From Saprospiraceae bacterium (GTDB lineage: Bacteria; Bacteroidota; Bacteroidia; Chitinophagales; Saprospiraceae), in NCBI GenBank assembly GCA_019187225.1, contig JABAQQ010000016.1:1-50562 (forward strand): DNA of 50,562 nucleotides, in the 5' to 3' direction. This document shows positions 36,005-47,400 of this stretch, piece after piece. How positions within the stretch are numbered: the first letter of the stretch is position 1; every line of letters starts with the position of its first letter. Both the position numbers and the translations under genes were made by a program. Below the pieces are notes generated by a model. That model made no database searches. It was given only the letters and a program-made list of their open reading frames with translations, and was not told the DNA's origin.

Positions 36005-37912
36005 TTATCTTGTTAAGTTGACCTGATTTCTCGCCAGGCGGAAACCTATGCTGAAGTTACGGCTATCTGCCGTATTGTAAAACCGGCGGCGCACATAGCA
36101 GTCTTGCTGAAAGCTTCCCCACGAACCGCCCCGCAGCACACGGCAGCCGTTGTAAGGGTCGTTTCGCTTTTTTTTATGGCTCCGGCAAAAATCTTCGTCG
36201 TAGCCATCCCAACACCATTCCCAAACATTGCCCGTCATGTCGAACAATCCGAAATCGTTGGGCTGAAAAGTGCCGGCAGGGGCGGTGTAGGGGAACGCAT
36301 CCGAATAACCCTGGAAAATCTTCCAGTCGGGAAATTTGGTTTGAGCCGTTTCGTCGGCCACATTTCCCCCTGTTTGAGCGGTGGGTAATGCATCGCCCCA
36401 GCTGTAAAGCGTGCGTTTTTCGCCATTTCCCGCAGCGAACTCCCATTCGGCTTCGGTAGGCAGCCGGTAGCCGTCGGCCGTCTCGTCGAAGCGAACCGGC
36501 CAGCATTTTCGGGCGCCGGCATCGCGGTCGGATGGGGTGCCGGAACTCGTATCAATTTTATACACCTCCTGCAGTCCTTCCTGACGGCTTCGCCAGTTGC
36601 AATATTCCACCGCATCGTACCAATCGACGTCCACCACCGGCCGCTTGCCGCGACCCCAGCCGTGATCGGAGGGTTTTCTGTGACTGGCGGCGGCGCAGAA
36701 AAGGTCGAATTCAAAAAAAGTCACCTCCTTTGTGCCGAGTTCAAAAGGCCGGATGTTGACGGTGCAGGTTCTATAGGCTTCATTCTCCGCGCCGCCCCCC
36801 ATCACCAATTTTCCGCCGGGGATTTTTCCGAAAGCGGGGGGGAAATAAAGTTCCAACAGGCGCTGGTACAATTCCGGGTTGAGCTGCTTCATGATCTGCC
36901 GGAGGGTCCGGGCTTTCAGGCGAGATTCTGCCCCGGCAACATCCCGAAGTTCTGCGCGTGCGCCGGGATCGTTGTTCAGCCTGGCAATAGTGTCCAACAG
37001 GCTTGCCGCTTGATCCGGATGTCCCGTTTCGGTGTAACAAAATGCGATCTCAAACCAGACGCTTTTCACCGAATCGCTCGATGGCAGGAGTGTGTTCACC
37101 ACATTTATCTTTTCCAACGCGCTGTCGTAGTTCGTGCTCAGGATATCCAGCCGGGCATGTTCGAAGAGGAAATGTTGCAAAGCCTGACTGGCGGCTTCGA
37201 CCGAATCCGGCTGAACATTCAGTCCTTCTGCGATCTTTATTTTTGTCAGGGCCGATTTATAGTCCATGCGCCGAAGGTCCTCGCGGGCATGAGAAAGCAG
37301 GGCGCGGGTCAGGTTTTTATAAGCCAGGTCCACTGAATCGGGCAAAGCCAGGAGAATGCGGGCGGTTTTGAGTTTTTCCACGGCATCGTTGAAGTTCATC
37401 TCGTTTTGGTTTCGTTGAACTTCTGCCAGGATCAGGCGCACCTTGTCCGCGTTTACTTTTTGAAGGCTATCCAAAGCAGCCTGGGCGATTTTCCGGGCGG
37501 CTTCCGCTTTCCTCATTTCCTCCTGGGCCCGCTGTTTTTCATCTTCTGCCCGTCGCTTTTCTTCTTCTGCCCGTCGCTTTTCCTCATCGGCCCGCCGCTT
37601 TTCTATTTCCGCCTGTTCCTTTTTTTTGTTGATCGCCTCGTACAGATTTTCTATCTCCTGATCAATTTTCTGCCCTTTGTCAGGATCGCAACGCCGCGCC
37701 GAATTGAATTTTTTCAGTGCTGTTTCATAGTCTTCCATATTCGCGGCAGCTTTGCCGTCGTCGAAAAGCTTTTGAAAGTCGCAGGTGGTTTGGGTTTGGG
37801 CAGCGAGCAAAGCGGGGAATAAACAGCAAATGGCGAATATACACGTCGCTAAGGTGGGGATGCCGTATAGAAATGCGTAGAGCCGCTTCATGGTTTTAAG
37901 TGTTTTTTGCAC
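36005..37912 (-). CDS. Exported coiled-coil/TPR-like protein with SUMF1 domain
   Basis: 635 residues. The likely signal peptide (MKRLYAFLYGIPTLATCIF...) starts at the internal Met at residue 8 (37891); the promoter at 37924-37955 would leave almost no leader for the first ATG, so 37891 may be the real start. After a TPR-like stretch (residues 45-75) comes a charged coiled coil (KRRADEEKRRAEEEKRRAEDEK). Further TPR-like repeats follow, then a C-terminal SUMF1 domain (GGKLVMGGGAENEA, YRLPTEAEWEFAAGNGEK, GNVWEWCWDGYDE, RVLRGGSW, SIGFRLARN). It probably acts outside the cytoplasm in ligand or protein binding together with the second SUMF1 protein of the operon. Confidence 0.85.
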   Translation of the reverse strand: MQKTLKTMKRLYAFLYGIPTLATCIFAICCLFPALLAAQTQTTCDFQKLFDDGKAAANMEDYETALKKFNSARRCDPDKGQKIDQEIENLYEAINKKKEQAEIEKRRADEEKRRAEEEKRRAEDEKQRAQEEMRKAEAARKIAQAALDSLQKVNADKVRLILAEVQRNQNEMNFNDAVEKLKTARILLALPDSVDLAYKNLTRALLSHAREDLRRMDYKSALTKIKIAEGLNVQPDSVEAASQALQHFLFEHARLDILSTNYDSALEKINVVNTLLPSSDSVKSVWFEIAFCYTETGHPDQAASLLDTIARLNNDPGARAELRDVAGAESRLKARTLRQIMKQLNPELYQRLLELYFPPAFGKIPGGKLVMGGGAENEAYRTCTVNIRPFELGTKEVTFFEFDLFCAAASHRKPSDHGWGRGKRPVVDVDWYDAVEYCNWRSRQEGLQEVYKIDTSSGTPSDRDAGARKCWPVRFDETADGYRLPTEAEWEFAAGNGEKRTLYSWGDALPTAQTGGNVADETAQTKFPDWKIFQGYSDAFPYTAPAGTFQPNDFGLFDMTGNVWEWCWDGYDEDFCRSHKKKRNDPYNGCRVLRGGSWGSFQQDCYVRRRFYNTADSRNFSIGFRLARNQVNLTR

Positions 37913-37923
37913 TGAAATGCAAG

Positions 37924-37955
37924 CAAAAGTAATTTAAAAATTAAAATATCCCAAG
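37924..37955 (-). promoter_or_regulatory. Promoter of the SUMF1-CHAT-STAND operon
   Basis: Minus-strand -7 box TACTTTTG (37924-37931) and a TTG -33 box (37952-37954) about 20 bp upstream fit the Bacteroidota consensus well. It indicates that the five genes 37912 to 29962 can be transcribed separately from the caspase gene. Confidence 0.6.
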
Positions 37956-38011
37956 AACCTGTCGGAATTTTCCTGAACATGTTCTGTCAACACAAACCAT
38001 TCAAACCTCCT

Positions 38012-41000
38012 TCAAACAACTCTGAATTCCGTCCTGTAATAACCGCAATGATGCTCCGCCACTAATTCTCTTGTCGCGCCGGGCACCGCGCAAATGCTTT
38101 CCACGCTCACAGCGCCGTCATTCGGTTCGGTTCCGCAGCATGAGCGTCCGGTTTGCTTGAGTACCCTGAGCATAAACTCCGGGTCGTGCTCCTTTTCTAA
38201 GAATGCTGAAATATCGCCGGCAATGACGTGGTAGGAGAGAGGTGGCCTGGTTTTTCCGGCCAAACGACCCAGGAAACCGGAACCTTTTTGCATCTGTTCG
38301 AGGGTGACAAACAGGTTGTCTCCGGCCAATTGCAGCGCTCCGATAAATCCCGCCAGGGCGGGCAGGTTGGGGGAAAAATAGCGCATCCCAAGCCCCATCA
38401 CAGCGTATGCCCAATTCAGATGATCTGCCGCATTACCGGGTTCTGAACCCGCATTGGGGGTGCCCGTCATAACCAGTTTGTCTGCGAACTGATGCCCTTC
38501 GAGTTGTTCGATGAAATAGCGCGCCACCAGGCCTCCCATTGAATGGGCTACAAGCGTCAGTTCTTTGCCGTCGCCGGGGCCGATGCCTGCCGCCGCGAGT
38601 TTGGTCTTGAGCGCCAGGGCCGTATCCCCGATGGGCGTGTCGAGGTTTTCGTAGTCGAAAGTCAGTACGAGCGTATGCGGTTCAGCCGCCAGGGGCCTGA
38701 ACGCTTCTGTCATGCAGCCGGTATCGCCTGCGATGCCGTGGATGAGCAGGAATATCTTCCGGGCGCCGGCAATTCGATCTGACATACCCCCGGTTTTTCT
38801 TTCGGGAGGGTTGCCGGCGCCATAATCTACCCACTTGAGGTATTGGGTATGCGGCGGCAGCCTGCGGTCTTTGGCGAATTTGAAAAAGTACAGGCGCAGG
38901 GCCTTGCCAAGGCTGCGTGTGCGCGCGGCCTGCGTTTCCTCAGGTATGTTGCGCACCCGCACCTGCAGCGCACCGCCTGGTCGCACGACGGCTTCACCTG
39001 CGGGCAGGAAATTTTCACCGTCGAACCAGAAGGGCAGGATCACGGCGCCGGGTTCCCGGGGCATGAGATTGATCTCGAGCGGCTGACGGGCGATCTCTTT
39101 GGCGGCAGTTATGCCGGTCAGGTCCAGAAAAGGCATTTCGGCGCCGCGGGTGTCGCCGAGTGCGAGCCAGTCCACCACCGGATTTTGTTGAAAAAAAGCG
39201 CGGTCGAGTTGGAGGGCGTCGAGACCGCGCGTTGCTGCCTGGGCCGCGAGGGCAAAGGCGCTGCGGAATACCGGATGCGCACCGATCACGACCTGACCGC
39301 CGGCGAGTGTCAGGGGCTGTTCGCCCACCGAACCGTCGCTGCTGTCGCGCAGCAAGCGTATCCGCAGGGTTTTGGCCAACCAGTCGGGATGGGAAAGGTC
39401 ACCGCTATACGTGGCCGCGCCGATCGAGCGGGTGGGGCCGACGATTTGAGGCAATAATTCGGGTCTTGAGAAAGCCGTTTGTTCGATGGGTTCGGTAGAA
39501 ACGACCAGCTTCAGCGTATCTATTTCTTCGTCGCTGCCGGTCGGCAGGTGTAAAAAGTCTTCGAAAATGGTAAGCCTTGTTTTGCCGGAAGGCACAGCGG
39601 TCGTGCTGTGCCACAGAACGCTCATCTGAAAGCGGGGATTCAAATAAACCAGCGCCATGTACAGCGGGCGGGCGGCTTCATTGGATGCCAGGAGACGGAA
39701 ATTGATGCGGGCGCCGCTGAACGAAAGGGTGACGGATTCCCCCGGCAGAGCCGTCCAGGCGCCGCCGTGCTGTACCTCCATGGACAAGGCCACCGCGTTT
39801 TCCGGCAAGGCCGTACGCGGGTTGTGCAGGTCTTGTATCCGGTGCCAGTGCGCCAGGTGGTCCAGTATTTCGAGCATATAGGCGGCGGCGGCTTCCGTCG
39901 TTCCTTCCACACCGTGGATCAGGGCATTCCGGCCAGTATGGAAGAGCGCCAGATTACCATTTTCGGAGCGAAGTTCGACGGCGCAGCCGTCCGGCGTGTC
40001 GCTGAACAGAATGGCCGTTTCTTTCGAGCGACCCAACGCTTCCACCACCGCACCCACGGCCGGCCGGTCGGGGCAGTAAACCACAAAAGGAGCCAGGGGC
40101 ACGCCGAGAGGTTCCGCCCACCAGGTTTGGGAGGGATCGGGTACCGCATCGCCGCCGAAGGCGACGCCGCTTTCGGTCGCGCCGATAAACGACAGCGATG
40201 CCTGGCCCGATTCGTGGCCATTCGTTTCCGCATCATAGATCCCGAGCGGAATGGCCTTATTGGTGTCGGTACGGATACCGTCAGCTGCGCCGAGTTTGAT
40301 GCGCCACGACTGATTTTCCTTGTTAAAAAACAGGGCATACCGCTGCCGGAGGCCTGCCGGCACAGATTTTCCCAGGAAACCGCTCCGCGGGTTAAAACCT
40401 CCGAAGGCTTCGGCCTGCGGGTGCTGCTGCCTGCTTTGGACGCGGATGGCGGCGCACACGCGCGTATACAGGTCGGCATAGCGGGTACGCCCGGCCGTGT
40501 CTCTCAGCACTTCCAACAGGGCTTTCGTGAAAACGCCGCATTTTTCCCTTGTTTCCCAAGCCACTTCTTTATTGTCGCAGGCTGAAAACAGGAGGTGGCG
40601 GGTAGCAGGCACGGCCAGGATGCCCTGTTCGGCCAGGCGTTTTTGATAGGCGCCATCTAAGTAGGTATCCAAAGGGCGCGGCGCCCCGGTACCCGGGATG
40701 AAGCGGGGATTCCAACCCAGAAAGTCCTCGGTGCTACGGGTGACCGAGCCCGAATGGCAGGAATCGGCGGCGACGACAATTTCGGGATTGCGCCGTCCGA
40801 CTTCTTCGAGCAGCAGGGCGATCTCTTTGTCGGCCAGGTCGTAGCGGCCCGGCAAGCGGCTGTCGTACAATACCCAACCTTCTTCCCGGTCGTCGGGCAC
40901 GAAGCGCTGGAATTCGACAGCGGTTGCGCTCTGCGATCCGTGACCGGAATAATAAACAAATACCACATCTCCGGGGCCGGCGCGGCACAAATGTTCGCGA

Positions 41001-41206
41001 AATGCAGCGATCAGTTTGGCACGGGTGGCCTGTTCGTTTGCCAACAAGCGAATGTGAGCCTTTTCATCGGGTATCTGATCGGCAAAATGTTCGAGCAGGA
41101 ATTGCCGTATGGCAGCGGCGTCGTTGAGACAGCCCGCAAGTGAACGCACCTCGCTGTCGGGATGATATTCGTTGATGGCGATCAGTAGGGCGTATAAAGG
41201 CATCAA
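38012..41206 (-). CDS. Caspase-family protease fused to an alpha/beta-hydrolase
   Basis: 1064 residues. Residues 1-250 form a C14 caspase/metacaspase domain: YALLIAINEYHPDSEVRSLAGCLNDA, catalytic His in VYYSGHGSQ (H89) and Cys in AADSCHSGS (C150). A long middle region of about 530 residues, mostly beta-rich, is unassigned. Residues about 800-1064 form a lipase-like alpha/beta-hydrolase with oxyanion FLLIHGIAGD and nucleophile Ser in VAHSMGG (S889), similar to PGAP1-type hydrolases. The combination suggests a death effector in which proteolysis and lipid or ester hydrolysis are coupled. No signal peptide; cytoplasmic. It lies 99 bp upstream of the SUMF1 operon and is divided from it by a promoter. 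Natural trigger unknown. Confidence 0.82.
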   Translation of the reverse strand: MMPLYALLIAINEYHPDSEVRSLAGCLNDAAAIRQFLLEHFADQIPDEKAHIRLLANEQATRAKLIAAFREHLCRAGPGDVVFVYYSGHGSQSATAVEFQRFVPDDREEGWVLYDSRLPGRYDLADKEIALLLEEVGRRNPEIVVAADSCHSGSVTRSTEDFLGWNPRFIPGTGAPRPLDTYLDGAYQKRLAEQGILAVPATRHLLFSACDNKEVAWETREKCGVFTKALLEVLRDTAGRTRYADLYTRVCAAIRVQSRQQHPQAEAFGGFNPRSGFLGKSVPAGLRQRYALFFNKENQSWRIKLGAADGIRTDTNKAIPLGIYDAETNGHESGQASLSFIGATESGVAFGGDAVPDPSQTWWAEPLGVPLAPFVVYCPDRPAVGAVVEALGRSKETAILFSDTPDGCAVELRSENGNLALFHTGRNALIHGVEGTTEAAAAYMLEILDHLAHWHRIQDLHNPRTALPENAVALSMEVQHGGAWTALPGESVTLSFSGARINFRLLASNEAARPLYMALVYLNPRFQMSVLWHSTTAVPSGKTRLTIFEDFLHLPTGSDEEIDTLKLVVSTEPIEQTAFSRPELLPQIVGPTRSIGAATYSGDLSHPDWLAKTLRIRLLRDSSDGSVGEQPLTLAGGQVVIGAHPVFRSAFALAAQAATRGLDALQLDRAFFQQNPVVDWLALGDTRGAEMPFLDLTGITAAKEIARQPLEINLMPREPGAVILPFWFDGENFLPAGEAVVRPGGALQVRVRNIPEETQAARTRSLGKALRLYFFKFAKDRRLPPHTQYLKWVDYGAGNPPERKTGGMSDRIAGARKIFLLIHGIAGDTGCMTEAFRPLAAEPHTLVLTFDYENLDTPIGDTALALKTKLAAAGIGPGDGKELTLVAHSMGGLVARYFIEQLEGHQFADKLVMTGTPNAGSEPGNAADHLNWAYAVMGLGMRYFSPNLPALAGFIGALQLAGDNLFVTLEQMQKGSGFLGRLAGKTRPPLSYHVIAGDISAFLEKEHDPEFMLRVLKQTGRSCCGTEPNDGAVSVESICAVPGATRELVAEHHCGYYRTEFRVV

Positions 41207-41445
41207 GAAAGTTTGGATTTAATTCAGATTCATAGCAGTGCTGCGTTTTTCCCCGGATACGGTAATGCTGATCCTGCTCCGTATTTGCGGTGTTCAATAG
41301 AACGCAATGTTACAAATCAATCGCAAACCCAAAGTTGGCTTCCCGGGCGGCAAAAGAAAAATGACAATGGTCAATGACAGAAATGACCGCATCAGTCGGG
41401 ACACTGTACACGGAAGACGCAGGGTAGCCCAGGGTGGCGCGTCTG
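41207..41445. other. Upstream region of the caspase gene
   Basis: No convincing gene and no clear TAnnTTTG box on the minus strand. Promoter of the caspase gene not identified. Confidence 0.4.
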
Positions 41446-41493
41446 AAAAAACCGAAGGCGCCGCAGTCATCCCGCAGCGCCTTCGCGTTTTTT
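41446..41493. terminator. Bidirectional intrinsic terminator after the giant gene
   Basis: AAAAAACCGAAGGCGC pairs with GCGCCTTCGcGTTTTTT around a 15-nt loop. It overlaps the stop codon of the giant gene on the minus strand. Confidence 0.8.
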
Positions 41494-44400
41494 ATCGTTT
41501 CACGATGACCAGTTTCTCCACCGCTTGCCGCGATCCCGCCAGTACCTGTACCGTATACAGACCTTCGGGCAAACCGGCCAGATCGAGGCGGTATTGATTC
41601 GGACCGGTGGTCGCCATAAATTTTTCGTTGCGGGTCAGCCGCCCTGTGGCGTCGAACAACTGGACCGTTGCTTCGCTATTCGTTGTCCCTTCAAAAGAGA
41701 TCCGAACCTCTTCCGATGCCGGGTTGGGCAAAAGCGTCAGGCGTTCCGTCAGACCATTGCTGGTATGCAACGGGGAGCGCGATGTTGCCTGTTCGCCAGA
41801 TGTGATGGGCCGGGAAGCCTCCCCGAACGGACAATAAGTGGCGTCCCAGTTCCAATACGTGTGCTCTTTGGCACCCACTTTATCGGCAATAAACAATCCG
41901 GTCATATATGTCGGCGTCTCCGCTGAGGCTTTCTCCAGACTGAGGTTTTTCTCCGTGTAAATATTGGCCGATACGTCCGAACCTTTGCCGATCGAGACGT
42001 TGCCTTCCGCGAAAAACTGCACGAACTGGCCGCCGCCGGGATTGATGTCCGTATTTTTACCGACGTCCATTTTTTTGTCTATCAGCACGGCCGTACCCTG
42101 GTCAAAAAGAACGGTCGCGTCGTTGCCAATGGTCAGCTCCTTGATCTCAACGGTATTGTGACCGGAAAAGGTGACCGTAACGTTGTTGCCCACCGTGATT
42201 TTCCCGTAATTGTTCAAATTGAGCACGACGGGAGCGTTGTTGTTGGGAATGGTCACATTGTTGTTGCCGGGGTTGTTGTTCGGTTGGAAAGCCGGCAACA
42301 AACCGGAAGCCGTTTGTCCCTGGTAGTAGGTCGTCACCTGGCTGCCGCCCTGCAACTGGAGCACCGGCGCTTTCACAAATGTGTTCGGCGCGGTGACGGC
42401 GGTATTCAGTTGGAGGATCGCTTTTTTATTGGCGTTCACCACGCCAATGCCGCCGGACTGCACCGTGTTTTGCTTCATGGTCACTTCATTGAAACCGATG
42501 ACCGTGTAAGCATACAGCAGATCCGGGTCGCCCGTTTTTTGCACTTCAACGGTGAAGGAACAGGTCGCCTGATTTCCGGCGGCGTCACTTGCAGTGAAGG
42601 TATTGACGGTCGTGCCGACGGGGAATTCCTCACCGGAAGCCATGCCTGCTGTTTGTGTCAGCGTGTAACTGCAATCGTCCCAGGCCGACACCTCGTAAGA
42701 AACAACTGCGGCACAGATACCGGGATCATTCACCAGAACAGTATCCGGCGGACAAAACGCCACAGGCGGGAGCGTATCCAGCACGCCGGGATCTTCCGCA
42801 TCTGTCAGGCCGTTGCAATTGTCGTCGTAGCCATTGCAAAATTCAGTGGCGGCCGGATTCACATAAAAGTTATAGTCGTCGCAGTCGTCGTCGTTCGTCA
42901 CGAGCCATTCGTATTGATAGCAGCTTGTCACGATGTTGCCCGGATCGCCATAGCCGTCGCCGTCTGCATCGAAATAGAATGTTTCGAGCGGCAAACCTGT
43001 GAAAGAGATGCCGTACTCTTCATAAGTCGGGTCGCCGGGAGCCGTTCCGGTGACGACGAGTTGGTTGAGACCCGGAACGGACAGATCTACTCCCGTGAAT
43101 TCCACAAAGCCGTACAAACCGGGAGGGATCGGGCTGTCGTTGGTCAAAGGCCCGTAGTTCCCGTTGTTGACGCCTGATACGCTCAGGTTATACACGGCGG
43201 CATTGGCCGGTACGGTGGCTGTCCCCTGGTTGTAGAACACTGCCTGCACCGTTTCATTGCTGCCCAGGCCGCAATTGCCGGCATTCACGGCGAGGTAGAC
43301 GGGTACCAAATCAGGCAAAGAGGTTCCGATACACAGATCAAAGTCGAAAATGGACTGCGTATAGGTACCCACCCGCACATAATACGTATTGCCCGGTGTC
43401 AGGTCGTTGAAAGAGGACAAACTATAAGCCGTATAACAGCCTAAACTGCTCAGCCCGCCGCAATCGCCGCTGAATACTTCGTAAATCAACTCATAGTAAT
43501 TGCCGCCGCTGACATTGTTGAGCACCACCGTATGTGCGGTGCCGGTGGCTGTGAAAGAATACCAGACATCTGCGGTGAAGCTGCAAGCCCCGCTCACATT
43601 AGACAGGGTGGCGCCGAGCGTCGTCCCGCTGACAAGTGTTTCGCACGAAGAAGTAGGAGATACGGGCAAAGATGTTGAGTTGGCGCAATCATCGTTGGCG
43701 GGCGGCGTGATGGTCAGTACGCACAGGTCGAAAGCCATGCCCGAGTTCTGAGCGCCTGCTACCCGGATGTAGTAGGTGTTTCCTACGACCAGGTTTGAAG
43801 AATAGATATGCCCGCCGTCATAAGCGCATTGGAGCAGTTGCAATCCTTCGCAGGTTCCCTGGTACAATTCGAAACCGAGGAAAGAATAACCGTATTGATT
43901 GACAATATTCTGAAGTTCAATCAAATGCGTATTGCATGTGGCGGCGAATTGGTACCAGAGGTTGGGGCCGCCATAACAACCGTAATAATAGTAGTCGAGC
44001 AAACCGGCAGTCGTAGCGGAAACAGGTTCCGTGCATTCCTGTCCGGGGTTCGGCACGACGACCTGCGCGCCGGAGCACACGTTGTTGGCCGGCGGCGGCG
44101 GCAGGGTCCGGATGCAGAGGGAGAAATCGTGCGCGCTGTTGTATTGGCTGAAAACGCGGATGAAATAGGTTTCGCCCACGGTCAACCCACTCATCACAAC
44201 CGGGGGATTACCGGCAACGTATTCCAGACATTGATAAGAGATCAGCGTCATACAATCGTTCCCGCTGTACACCTGCATCCCCAGAAATCCGGGGTAGCCC
44301 AAGGGATTGCCCGTCTCCTGCAATTCGATCAAATGCGTCACGCTCGCAGCTGTAAACTGATACCACACATCGTGGGTGTTGTAACCGTAACACGAGGTCT

Positions 44401-47400
44401 GCGACTGAGTGGCGCCCAGCGTAGAGCCGGTATAGGTTAAAGCACAATCCACACCGCTGTTCGCTTCGATCGTTGTCGCCTGCGCGCATTCGTCGTTCGA
44501 CGGCGGATCGGGCAGGGTTCGGATACAAATGTCAAAATTCATGAAGTTGCCCTGCAAAGTATACAACCGGATATAGTAAGTATTGCCGGGGGTAAGATTT
44601 TGCAAGGTATTGTTGTTCAGGCTGTAGTAATATTCAGCGCAGGGCATCACGGTTGTCAGCGCGCCGCAGGAGCCTTCGTAGATTTCCATGCCGAAATAAT
44701 AATTGGAGACAACGCCGCTGGAATAGGCAATGTCCAATCGTTGCGATGTACCGCTGGCGGTGAAGCTGTACCAAACGTCATTGACCGCATTGCCGCTGCA
44801 TCCGGCTGCCGATTGAGTCGCCCCGTACGTCGAGGCTGCATGGTTAAACGCGCATGTTAGATCCGGATTGACGTCCAGGCTGATCGCTCCGGCGCATTCA
44901 TCGTTGGGCGGCGCAGGAAGGCTCGTGATACAAATTTCAAAATCCGTAGGTTGATTGTAGCCTTCGTAGACGCGCAGGTAGTAAGTGGTACCGGGAACGA
45001 GGTTGGTCAGAAGGAACGGATTGTAATAATACACGTATTGTTCCCCGATCACATTGAACGAACCGCAGGTGCCATCCAATATCTCGACGGTGAGATAACT
45101 GTAGGGTGTAATAGTATTCACCGTGATGAAATGATTGGCCTGAGTGGCAGTGAATTGGAACCAGACGTCGTTGAACTGGTAATTGGCGCCCGGGTTCTGC
45201 GACGGAGTAGCGTTCGCCGTCGTACCGCTGACCAACGTTACGCAGGTTTCATCCGGCGAAACCGGCAGATTTACCGCGTTGGAGCAGGCGTCATTGGCAG
45301 GCGGCGGCGGCGGCGTTCCGATGCAAAGGTCGAAATTGATGCTCCCGCTATACGAGAGCACCCTTACGTAATAAACCTGACCCGCTACGAGGTCGCCAAA
45401 AGTGAATTGGTCGCTGTAATATACAAAGTGGCGGCAATACAGGTTTTGCAAATTGCCGCAGTCGCCTCCGAAGATCTCGACCCCGAAAGAGGTGGGATAG
45501 TTGCCTTGTGCATCGAGCACGTTGTTGATCGTCAAAGTATGCGAAGCCTGGGTCGCCGTGAAACTGTACCAGACGTCGGCGCCGTCGTAGCCGCAGGGCG
45601 AAAGACCCGACGCACCGGCGCCATAAGTCGTTCCGCTGGTTCCCGGCGTGCAATATTGTTCGGGAGCCGCATCTAAGGAGGCCGCATTCGCGCAAAGGTC
45701 GTTGGGCGGCGGCGGGATCGTCTTGATACACAGGTCAAAATTGTGCGCAGTGCCGTATTCGCTGGCGGCTTTGATGTAATAGACCTGCCCCGGCGTCAGC
45801 GAACTCAGCTGCATGGGCTGATTGTTGTATAAGTTGAAATACGTACAGGTAATGAGGTTCAGATTGGCGCAATCCGGCCCTTGCCATACTTCCACCCAAA
45901 GGCTTCCGTAGCCCAGTATCGCCGCGAGGTTGGAAATCTCGATGATGTGGTTGGAGGCAATGGCTGTGAACTGGTACCAGACGTCGTTGCCGCCCGCGCA
46001 ATACGGATAATCGTAATTGATCGCTCCTGCGGTAGAGCCGGAAGCGACGATGTTACAATCCAGGTCCGGATTGGGGGTGAGTTCGATGGCGCCCTCGCAG
46101 GTCTCATTGGGCGGAGAAGGCGGCAGCGACTGGATACAAAGGTCGAAGTTGTAAGCCGAGTTGACGTCGTTCGACCACACCCGGATATAGTAGGTCTGAC
46201 CCGGTTCGAAAAAAGTGAACAGGGCGGGGACGCTGTGCGCCCAGTACCCCCCTGCCAAAGGGATCAGATTGTCGCAATCATCCCCCTGGTAAATATCGAA
46301 ATAGAGGCTGCTGGTCGAACCGAAAACCGTCACAATGTTCTGGATGGCAATGATATGGCTGTTGCTGCCGGCTGTAAAGGAGTACCACACATCCAGCGGC
46401 CCGAAACCGGAATTCGTTGCGCTTACGGTGGTGCCGGGGTAAGTGAGATCGCAGGTTGTGGCTTCGTTCGGCGTTACCGGCGTCGCCTGGGCGCAATCGT
46501 CGTTGGGTGGCGGCGGCGGCAAAGTTTTCAGGCAAAGTGAAAAATCATGCGCATTGCTTCCGGGACTGAATACCCGGATGTAATAGGTTTGTCCGGTCGT
46601 CAGGCCCTGCAGCACGACGAGGGTTTGACCGTAAAATTCCTGACAAAGCAGGCCCGCCGGGTTATTGCAATCACCTTCCAGCAACTGAAATCCCATGTAA
46701 GGATTCTGGAAGAAGTAAGTGTTGGTGACCGCCAGTTCCAGCAATTGCGACGGCCCGGTGGCCGTGAACGAATACCAGACATCCTGGCTCGACGCACCGT
46801 AACACGCCTCAAGCGACTGCGTGGCGCCCAAAGTGGTTCCGCTGATCGGAGTCGTGCAATTCAGGTCCGGGCTGACGGCAATCGGTTCGGCGGTGGCGCA
46901 GGCATCGTTGGCCGGCGGGAACGGCAACTCCAGCGCACATACCGAGATTTCGTGCGAAGAATTGATTTGACTGGTCAATCGCAGGTAATAAACATCTCCA
47001 ACCGTTAGTCCGTCGAGGGTGAAAACGCTGTTGTAAAACAGGCTTTCGCAACGCAAAGTGCTCAGATCGTTGCAATTGCCGCCAATCAATTCATACCCGA
47101 ACTGGCCTGGAAGTCCGTTCAGGAGGTTGATCTCGAAGCGATAAGACGGGGTATTGGCAGTAAATTGATACCACAGATCATTGTCCGCAAAATAATAACA
47201 GGACGAATTGAGCGACTGGGTAGCCCCGAAGGTGTTTGCCGTCAGGATGTTGTTACAAACGAGGTCGGTATTCAGCGGCAAAGGCAGGGCGCCGGCGCAT
47301 TCGTCGTTCACCGGCGGTACAGGAGCCAGTACGCAAATTTCAAAGTTGATGCCCGCGCCATAGTAAGGGTTTTGGTTGTATAGGCGCACATGATAGGTTT

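Noticed and set aside
33444-37912. SUMF1 C-termini as variable regions of a diversity-generating retroelement
   Set aside because: No reverse transcriptase or template repeat in the window, and the C-termini lack the Asn-rich pattern typical of adenine mutagenesis.
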